16,470 bases of DNA from CAYMEV01 sp964389675 [NCBI: uncultured Candidatus Sumerlaeota bacterium] (GTDB lineage: Bacteria > CAYMEV01). Below, piece after piece: positions 8,774 to 14,348 of this stretch. The DNA lies in the NCBI GenBank assembly GCA_964389675.1, contig CAYMEV010000036.1, positions 1 to 16,470 on the forward strand, in the 5' to 3' direction. Both the position numbers and the translations under genes were made by a program. A model generated the notes under the pieces. It saw only the letters and a list, made by a program, of their open reading frames with translations, had not been told where the DNA came from and did not search any database. The stretch's first letter is position 1. The number at the start of each line of letters is the position of its first letter.

Positions 8774-8801
8774 ATTCTATTATATTATTATATTATGTCA
8801 A
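8774..8801 (-). promoter_or_regulatory. sigma70-type promoter of the kinase pair
   Basis: On the minus strand a perfect -35 TTGACA (8796-8801) is followed after 16 nt by TAGAAT (8774-8779, one mismatch to TATAAT). The predicted transcription start is about 8767, roughly 2 nt before the ATG at 8765, which leaves no room for a Shine-Dalgarno. The call rests on consensus match only; the surrounding DNA is AT-rich. Confidence 0.65.
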
Positions 8802-8824
8802 TCTGAAAGGAATATGTGGGCACC

Positions 8825-8848
8825 ATTGCCTAAGCATTATGCTGCAAT
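8825..8848. repeat. interrupted dyad symmetry upstream of the kinase promoter
   Basis: ATTGC (8825-8829) pairs with GCAAT (8844-8848), and AGCAT (8833-8837) with ATGCT (8839-8843) around a central T. The outer arms are offset by three bases. It lies about 24 bp upstream of the -35 hexamer of the kinase promoter, a position suitable for an activator or repressor site. Function is inferred from position only. Confidence 0.35.
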
Positions 8849-8938
8849 CCAATAGGATCAGAATTCATGGGATAATACAATATAAGTAATTATCAAAAGC
8901 ATAAGAGGTTAAAAACTTCGTTTAATTTTGAAATCCAG

Positions 8939-8977
8939 ATGCAAAATTGTAAAGATATTTTGCATTGCCATTGCAAA
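8939..8977. repeat. cluster of overlapping inverted repeats
   Basis: ATGCAAAAT (8939-8947) is the exact reverse complement of ATTTTGCAT (8957-8965), with a 9-nt loop. Its right arm overlaps a second inverted repeat, TTTGCA (8959-8964) and TGCAAA (8972-8977), with a 7-nt loop. The two are mutually exclusive foldings. On the minus strand it lies downstream of the RND stop codon and could contribute to 3'-end formation, although the stems are AT-rich. It could also be a protein-binding site. Confidence 0.45.
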
Positions 8978-9085
8978 TTTTCATATTAAAAAAAATCTTC
9001 GAATATAGGATCTGCATGCAGGAAAACGCACAGGCAGAATGAAAAATTTGAAAACTGGATGTTTAAGCCTTTTTCCTTTCCCGGG

Positions 9086-12000
9086 CTATTTTGCAGATAC
9101 CCTGGTTTTTATATCCTCGAGGCTGACATATATGACAGGGACTATTATCATGGTCAGGAATGTCCCGGCTATAAGACCGCTTGCTGCTACTATGCCGAGA
9201 GGGGACATCCTTTCAAGCCCTACCGCTGTCTCGAATACCAGGGGAGACAGGCCTATTACGGTGGAGGCCGTGGTCATCAGTATGGGCCTCAGCCTCAGGT
9301 CAACTGCCTGCTTTACTGCAGGGATCAGAGCAGTTTTATTTTTTCTTGCATCATTTATAAAAGCCACAATAAGAATGGCATTATTCACTATAGTCCCGTT
9401 CAGCAGGATTATTCCCATCATTGCTGGCATGCTTACCGACTTGTTGAATAAAAGAAGCCCTAAAAAAGCCCCGGAGAGGGAAAAGGGTATTATTGACATT
9501 ATGGTTATGGGATAGGAAAAGCTTTTCAGCATTATTACCAGAAGGAAATAGAGAAGGGCAAGCCCTATCAGCAGGGAGCTGAATACCCTGCCCATAGTGT
9601 TCTTCATTTCAGTGATATTCCCGCCGAGGCTTATTGTTACGTCTGAAGGGAGTTTTTCTGTTATGGGCCTTATCTTTTCCTCAATTTTCTGGTTGACAAT
9701 GGATATGGGTATAATGTTATTGACTGCATATATATCTATGGTGTTTTTCAAATCCTGACGGGTATCAAGGGTTTTTGTCAGCCTTTCATCTATATTGACA
9801 AGGTTCTTAACAGGTATCTTTCCTGCAAAATCAAGGCTGTAAATGTCATCAATGCTTTCCAGCCCCTGCATCTTTATATAGACGGGTATATCCCTGAATG
9901 ATTCAAGATAAAGGTTTCCTGCCGGTACCTGAGATACATTATTGCGTATAAAATAAGCTATATCCCGGAAACGCAGATTGAGGCTTTCGATCATAAGAGG
10001 CTTCGGGCTTATAATGTATTCCTTTCTGGCTATATGCCAGGACCTCTTTAGATCAACGACCCCTTTAAGGCTGCTCAGTTCTTCAATTACCTCATCTGCA
10101 TAATCACTTATCTGCCTGTCGTCCCGGCCTGATATTATTATATTTATCGGTGATCTTATTGATGAATTTGGCGTAGCCCCGTATTCCGAAAGAGTTATGC
10201 TCAGCAGTTCAGGATACTTGTTGAATTTCTCCCTCCACCTGGAGGTAATGCTCCATATATCTTCCTTTCTTCTGTTTCTGGGAAGAAGGTTTATCTGCAT
10301 GGATGCAGTCTGTATTGAGCTTCCCCCCTGTGAAAAGCTCATGGTATCGGGTTCAGATCCTATTACAGTTGATATTGATACAACAGAGGGCTCTTTCATT
10401 ATTTCCTTTTCTACCCTTTCCACTATGCTGTTCATCTCCTCAAGGCTGTTATTCGGGGCTGTCTCAAATGTGAAGTTTACAATTCCAGTATCCATAGGAG
10501 GCTGTACTGAGCGCCCTACTGTATTCATGGTGACCAGGACTATAACTGCTGTCATGACTGCCGTAAGGATGAGCGTTGCTGCCCTGTGCTTCAGTGCTTT
10601 ATCCAGCAGGTTCAGGTAAAAGGCCTTTGTCCTGTCCTCCAGGTTTGTATAAAAGCTGTTCATTTTCTTTTCAATAAGGCCTGGTTCTTTTTTTACAGCA
10701 AGAAGCCTGTTTACAAGCAGAGGAACAAGTGTAACAGACATCAGGAACGAAAAAAGCAGTGTTATCATTATGGTTGTTCCCAGGGGTTTCAGGACTGTCT
10801 GGGGGTAACCGCCTGTAAACATTACAGGGAAAAGGACTATTACCGTGGTCATCATTCCCGCAAATACAGCAAAGGAGATCTCTTCAGACCCCTTTATGCT
10901 TGCTTTTCTGATACCCGTTCCCGGCTGTCCGGAAAGCCTTATTATATTTTCAAGTATGACCACTGATGCGTCGACCACCATTCCCACAGCAATTATCAGT
11001 GCTGAGAGTGTTACCATATTTAGTGTATAGGGAGAAAGGTACAGGTAGATGAATGCTGACAGAAATGAGAGCGGTATGCTGATTGCAGTGATCAGGGATG
11101 TCCTTATCTGCCCTAAAAATACAAAAATTATTATTACTGTAAGGATTATGGCATAGATGAGTGAATTTACCATCCCCCTGATATTTACATCAATGAGAGG
11201 CTGCTGATCGGTTGTTATATCAAAATTGATATCGCTGTACCTGTCTTTCAGGATATTTATATGCTTTTTGATCTCATTTATAAGGTCAACGGTAGGAGCT
11301 TCATCAGTCTTAAGAATGTTCAGTGCAATAGCAGTCCTGCCGTTTCCCCTGTATAGGCTCCTTTCATCAGGTGATGAAAACCTTACCGATGCTATATCTT
11401 TCAGATATACAAGGGAAGAGTCATTTCTGGCTATTACTGTATTTTCAATATCGTCGATGGAGTAAAAGCGGTTATCACTGGATAAGGGGAACTCACTTTC
11501 CCTGGATTCTATAATTCCTGAGGGTATGGTCAGGTTTTTGGACTGCATTCCCGTTATGATGTCATTGATTGTCATGTTATGCTGTTTCAGACTGTTGCGG
11601 TCAATGCTTATCATTATAGAAGGGGCATGCCCTCCGAATATCTCAACATCAGCTATTCCATCAATTCCAAAAAAATAATCCGACAGCTGATTCTCTGCAA
11701 TAAGCCTTATATCCTGGAGTGTTTTTTCTGAGCCTTCCTCTGGTGTCAGGGCAATTGTAACCAGGGGCCTGGTATTATTCGTTATCTGATAGACCTGGGG
11801 ACTGCCTGCATCTGGCGGAAGCTGGGGCCTGATGCGCTCTATCATGTTTATTGTCTCAGCTGTCACATCCTGCAGATCCTTATAATAGTGAAAATCCACG
11901 CGGATTGATGATACCTCGTCCTTTGTGGTGGAGACTATATTATTTATTCCCGATATGCTTTTTAGCTGATTTTCAATGGGCTGGGTAATATTTACAGAGA

Positions 12001-12175
12001 CCTTTTCTGCAGTAGAACCCCTCCATGTTGTCAGAACCACAAGCGTCGGGGGAGTGGAATCAGGGAACAGGTCCGTGGGTGAATTGAAGAATGCAAAAAT
12101 ACCCCCTGCCAGCAGAAAAAGCGACAGAGTAATTATAATATAAGGGTTTTTGAATGAATAGGATGTAAGGCTCAT
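9086..12175 (-). CDS. RND-family efflux transporter, inner-membrane subunit
   Basis: A 1029-residue protein of normal length for the AcrB/MdtB-type hydrophobe-amphiphile efflux family, which exports drugs, dyes or lipids using the proton gradient as part of a three-part pump. It shows the internal twofold plan: TM1 at about 12-30, a periplasmic porter domain, helices at about 335-490, TM7 at about 532-550, a second porter domain, and helices at about 865-1018. TM4 carries GMVVDASVVILEN (398-410) with a single acidic residue D402, where AcrB has two. TM10 carries VNNAILIV (930-937), with N931 at the position of AcrB Lys940. The FPDSTPPT motif (37-44) is the usual short loop after TM1. The start overlaps the adaptor gene's stop by 4 nt, with GGTGAG just upstream. 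It is third in the tetR operon. Substrate cannot be told. Confidence 0.93.
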   Translation of the reverse strand: MSLTSYSFKNPYIIITLSLFLLAGGIFAFFNSPTDLFPDSTPPTLVVLTTWRGSTAEKVSVNITQPIENQLKSISGINNIVSTTKDEVSSIRVDFHYYKDLQDVTAETINMIERIRPQLPPDAGSPQVYQITNNTRPLVTIALTPEEGSEKTLQDIRLIAENQLSDYFFGIDGIADVEIFGGHAPSIMISIDRNSLKQHNMTINDIITGMQSKNLTIPSGIIESRESEFPLSSDNRFYSIDDIENTVIARNDSSLVYLKDIASVRFSSPDERSLYRGNGRTAIALNILKTDEAPTVDLINEIKKHINILKDRYSDINFDITTDQQPLIDVNIRGMVNSLIYAIILTVIIIFVFLGQIRTSLITAISIPLSFLSAFIYLYLSPYTLNMVTLSALIIAVGMVVDASVVILENIIRLSGQPGTGIRKASIKGSEEISFAVFAGMMTTVIVLFPVMFTGGYPQTVLKPLGTTIMITLLFSFLMSVTLVPLLVNRLLAVKKEPGLIEKKMNSFYTNLEDRTKAFYLNLLDKALKHRAATLILTAVMTAVIVLVTMNTVGRSVQPPMDTGIVNFTFETAPNNSLEEMNSIVERVEKEIMKEPSVVSISTVIGSEPDTMSFSQGGSSIQTASMQINLLPRNRRKEDIWSITSRWREKFNKYPELLSITLSEYGATPNSSIRSPINIIISGRDDRQISDYADEVIEELSSLKGVVDLKRSWHIARKEYIISPKPLMIESLNLRFRDIAYFIRNNVSQVPAGNLYLESFRDIPVYIKMQGLESIDDIYSLDFAGKIPVKNLVNIDERLTKTLDTRQDLKNTIDIYAVNNIIPISIVNQKIEEKIRPITEKLPSDVTISLGGNITEMKNTMGRVFSSLLIGLALLYFLLVIMLKSFSYPITIMSIIPFSLSGAFLGLLLFNKSVSMPAMMGIILLNGTIVNNAILIVAFINDARKNKTALIPAVKQAVDLRLRPILMTTASTVIGLSPLVFETAVGLERMSPLGIVAASGLIAGTFLTMIIVPVIYVSLEDIKTRVSAK

Positions 12176-13335
12176 AACTCACCGGCAATATGTACGGGCT
12201 GTCCGTCCCTGTATTTCTTTACAGTCATGAAGCTTCCGAGTGCAACTTTATCCCCCGTCTCCAGGCCGGACAGCACCTCTGTCTTATCCCTGCCCTTTAT
12301 GCCCGGGGTAATGGCAACCATCTTCAAAGTATTATCATTTATAATATATGCAAAATATTTGCCCTCTGAGATAAAAACAGCATTATTAAGCACTGCAGGA
12401 ACTGATTCCTTTTTTTCAGTTATGACATCAAGCGTGATGCTTGAACCCACCGGAAAATCCGGAGGCAGGTATTCAAGAAGTATCTCGCCTGTAAATATAT
12501 TTTCCCGCAGAGAAGGGTATATGCTTGATACTGATGTTTCAACCGGGGGATCTGCATTCAGTATTGCCTTCTGTCCGGGTTTTATGATACCTGCATCCTC
12601 CCTGGGCAGATCAAAGACGATCCTGTAAAGCTCAGTTGAATCAATTATGAATATCGGGCGCCCCGGTGAAGCAAGCTCGCCTTCCTTCATGAGCACCTTC
12701 CTTATTATTCCGTCTGCCGGGCTTTTGATCTTTGCATACCCGAGAAGAATCCGTGTCTCTTCTATCTGGCTTTTCAGGCTGTCGCTCTCATAACGGGCCT
12801 TTTCCAGGTCGCTGGAAAATGATTCAAGGTCTGTTTTTGCCTTTATATAGCTGTTGCGTGCCGTATCATAGTTCTGCTGGCTTATTGCCCCTTTTTCCAG
12901 GAGCCTGCTGTTTCTTTCAAGCTCCTTTTCAAGAAATTTAAGATTGGAAACCAGGAACTCCTGCCTTCTTAAAAGCGACTCTATCTGGCTATCCATTGCA
13001 TTTTTTCTCTGCCCGGACTGATCCAGCTTGAGTTTCAGCTCCCTTTCCTCAAGAAGGGCAATTGTCTCATCTGCTTCTACCTTGTCCCCCTCCTGTTTAA
13101 GTATCTTTCTGATCTTCTGGTTTACCTGCGGTGAAACCTCTATCTGGTCAAAGGACATAACAGGGCCTGTATACTTTTTAGTAACGGTTATATCGGATTC
13201 AGATACTTCATGGAAATATACGGAAACTGTATAATCACTGCTGCTCTTTGCCGAGGCATATCTCATCCTTATCCTGATTACAAGCACTGCAATAATAAGT
13301 ATAATTGCAAGAAGCCATATTATAAGCCTTTTCAT
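12172..13335 (-). CDS. RND efflux periplasmic adaptor (membrane-fusion protein)
   Basis: A 387-residue adaptor of the HlyD/AcrA type that bridges the inner-membrane RND pump to an outer-membrane channel. Residues 4-22 form an N-terminal membrane anchor. No lipobox cysteine follows, so it is anchored by a helix rather than by lipid. A first half-lipoyl segment (about 65-95) leads into a coiled-coil hairpin (about 97-197) with the turn near LLEKGAISQQNYD (145-157). The second half-lipoyl segment contains YAKIKSPADGIIRKV (200-214) and EGELASPGRPIFII (218-231). Beta-barrel and membrane-proximal domains fill the rest. The start overlaps the tetR stop by 4 nt (ATGA) and has GGGG about 8 nt upstream. 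The stop overlaps the RND start by 4 nt, so the three genes look translationally coupled. Confidence 0.93.
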   Translation of the reverse strand: MKRLIIWLLAIILIIAVLVIRIRMRYASAKSSSDYTVSVYFHEVSESDITVTKKYTGPVMSFDQIEVSPQVNQKIRKILKQEGDKVEADETIALLEERELKLKLDQSGQRKNAMDSQIESLLRRQEFLVSNLKFLEKELERNSRLLEKGAISQQNYDTARNSYIKAKTDLESFSSDLEKARYESDSLKSQIEETRILLGYAKIKSPADGIIRKVLMKEGELASPGRPIFIIDSTELYRIVFDLPREDAGIIKPGQKAILNADPPVETSVSSIYPSLRENIFTGEILLEYLPPDFPVGSSITLDVITEKKESVPAVLNNAVFISEGKYFAYIINDNTLKMVAITPGIKGRDKTEVLSGLETGDKVALGSFMTVKKYRDGQPVHIAGEL

Positions 13336-13931
13336 TTTTCATCCCCTTTTTTCAGTCCTTTGATATAGCTTTTAAATAATGGATCAAGGTATTCCTCAGG
13401 AGAACAGCCGTAATCCAGAAATGTGCAGTTTAAGGCATATGCCTGGGTAAGCCCTGCCAGAAACTGTGCATGAGCCCCTGTGTCACTGCAGATCATCTCT
13501 CCGTTCTTTACCGCTTCATCAAGGATATTCTTTATTATGGAGCTGTAATCAGAGAGCATCTGGCTTATTATGCTCTTCAGCTTTTTGTCATTTTTATAGA
13601 CTGAATAGGCAAGGAGCATAAAATTGGCATTCCTGGATCTCCTTATATGCATAAGTGCTTTACTGAGAAGGCTGTGGAGCCTGCCTTCAAAACTGCCCTT
13701 TTCATTTATCACATCACGGACAGAACCTGCAAAGGACCTGTGCACATACATATAAAGCAAAGCGGTAAACTGAGATCTGTTCTCAAAATGCCTGTATATA
13801 GCAGGCTCTGTCACACCAAGCCTTTTTGCTATCACCCTGAAACTGCTGTTCTTTATTCCTTCCTGGGCTATAAGCTCCAGGGCTGTCTCCATTATCTCGA
13901 CCTGTTTTTCTGTAAATTCATAATTTAACAT
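13332..13931 (-). CDS. TetR/AcrR-family transcriptional regulator
   Basis: A 199-residue protein of typical TetR length. The N-terminal helix-turn-helix spans about residues 9-55, with FRVIAKRLGVTEPAIYRHFENRSQF (31-55) matching the family's recognition-helix pattern, including the YRHF signature. The remaining helical C-terminal domain (about 60-195) would bind a ligand and dimerise. It is the first gene of the efflux operon, so ligand binding probably lifts repression of its own gene and of the pump. A 26-bp palindrome covers its promoter. ATG 13931 is preceded at 8 nt by AAAGGA, a good ribosome binding site. The protein ends KKGDEK, with its TGA inside the next gene's ATGA. The ligand is unknown. 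Confidence 0.93.
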   Translation of the reverse strand: MLNYEFTEKQVEIMETALELIAQEGIKNSSFRVIAKRLGVTEPAIYRHFENRSQFTALLYMYVHRSFAGSVRDVINEKGSFEGRLHSLLSKALMHIRRSRNANFMLLAYSVYKNDKKLKSIISQMLSDYSSIIKNILDEAVKNGEMICSDTGAHAQFLAGLTQAYALNCTFLDYGCSPEEYLDPLFKSYIKGLKKGDEK

Positions 13932-13952
13932 ATCTATAATCCTTTAATTTAC

Positions 13953-13978
13953 TATGTTAGTTAATATATACTAACATA
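13953..13978. promoter_or_regulatory. palindromic operator, probably for the TetR-family repressor
   Basis: TATGTTAGT (13953-13961) and ACTAACATA (13970-13978) are exact reverse complements separated by 8 nt. The site covers the -10 box of the tetR promoter and part of the -35 to -10 spacer, so a bound dimer would block the operon. Size, symmetry and position fit autoregulation by a TetR-family protein. Which protein binds is inference. Confidence 0.8.
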
Positions 13979-13990
13979 AGGATTTGTCAA
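13963..13990 (-). promoter_or_regulatory. sigma70-type promoter of the tetR-adaptor-RND operon
   Basis: On the minus strand a perfect TTGACA (13985-13990) is followed after 16 nt by TATATT (13963-13968). Transcription would begin near 13956, leaving a leader of about 25 nt that carries the AAAGGA ribosome binding site. The operator palindrome overlaps the -10 box. Confidence 0.75.
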
Positions 13991-14133
13991 GGGGAAAATA
14001 TATAGATTTTTATTCAAAGAAACCAGCAGAAACTGAGACTTTCTGATTATAACTAAATAAAAAGCATCTAATAACCTAAAGTCAGAACCTTTTATTTACC
14101 ATAATCTTTCATTTTATGAAAGCGGCATAATAG

Positions 14134-14164
14134 AAAGATCTAATATACAGATCTTTATTTTTTT
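14134..14164 (+). terminator. possible weak intrinsic terminator (hairpin + T-run)
   Basis: AAAGATCT (14134-14141) pairs perfectly with AGATCTTT (14149-14156) around a 7-nt loop, followed by ATTTTTTT from 14157. The geometry is that of a plus-strand Rho-independent terminator, but only two of the eight pairs are G-C, so it is weak. No plus-strand gene is visible upstream within the gap. It might end antisense transcription from the tetR side or an unannotated small RNA, or be chance. Confidence 0.3.
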
Positions 14165-14188
14165 AATGGATATTAAATAACATGTTTA

Positions 14189-14306
14189 CTCATTTTTTCA
14201 TGGCTATTTCAGATGATTTGAGCCTTTATAAATCTCAAATGCTTAAAAAGCAAAAAAATTTTATTTTTATAGCCATTTTTTACCCTCTGACTCTTGAAAA
14301 AATGAG
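14189..14306. repeat. long split inverted repeat upstream of the ClpX-like gene
   Basis: The left arm is continuous: CTCATTTTTTC (14189-14199) followed directly by ATGGCTAT (14200-14207). The right arm has the same two blocks reverse-complemented in the correct order but split by 19 nt: ATAGCCAT (14269-14276) and GAAAAAATGAG (14296-14306). Inside lies a further inverted repeat, ATTTGAG (14216-14222) / CTCAAAT (14234-14240). The right outer arm overlaps the -35 box of the ClpX-like promoter. The arrangement suggests a looped regulatory site or a folded element. Confidence 0.5.
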
Positions 14307-14321
14307 ATATCGTCCTATATT
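14294..14321 (+). promoter_or_regulatory. sigma70-type promoter of the ClpX-like gene
   Basis: TTGAAA (14294-14299) and TATATT (14316-14321) are spaced by 16 nt. A start near 14328 would give a leader of about 20 nt carrying AGGGAG (14333-14338) and GAGG (14341-14344) before ATG 14349. The -35 box lies in the right arm of the split inverted repeat. Confidence 0.6.
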
Positions 14322-14348
14322 AAAAAGCCTAAAGGGAGAAGAGGAAAT

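Larger units (their letters stand above)
8766..9085. other. 320-bp intergenic region between the RND gene and the kinase pair
   Basis: This gap separates the 3' end of the efflux operon from the kinase promoter; all flanking genes are on the minus strand. It holds the promoter at 8774-8801, an interrupted dyad at 8825-8848, a 9-bp inverted repeat with overlapping dyads at 8939-8977, an 8-nt or longer A-run near 8988-8995 (T-run on the minus strand) and a CTGCATGCAG palindrome near 9012-9021. I see no convincing GC-rich intrinsic terminator for the RND transcript, and no small ORF with a ribosome binding site. Confidence 0.6.
13932..14348. other. 417-bp divergent intergenic region
   Basis: This region separates the start of the efflux operon (minus) from the ClpX-like gene (plus). 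It contains the tetR promoter and operator (13953-13990), a hairpin with a T-run at 14134-14164, an AACATGTT palindrome near 14179-14186, a long split inverted repeat at 14189-14306 that runs into the ClpX-like promoter, and that gene's ribosome binding site. The part from about 13991 to 14130 is AT-rich, and I see nothing specific in it. No protein-coding ORF is evident. Confidence 0.6.

Noticed and set aside
9012-9021. CTGCATGCAG palindrome downstream of the RND gene as a terminator stem
   Set aside because: A perfect palindrome with no loop cannot form a good RNA hairpin, and the nearest T-run on the minus strand is too far away.
9059-9515. Plus-strand open frames of 130-158 codons opposite the RND 3' end
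   Set aside because: They lie fully antisense to a well-conserved RND gene, have low-complexity composition typical of shadow frames, and lack a ribosome binding site.
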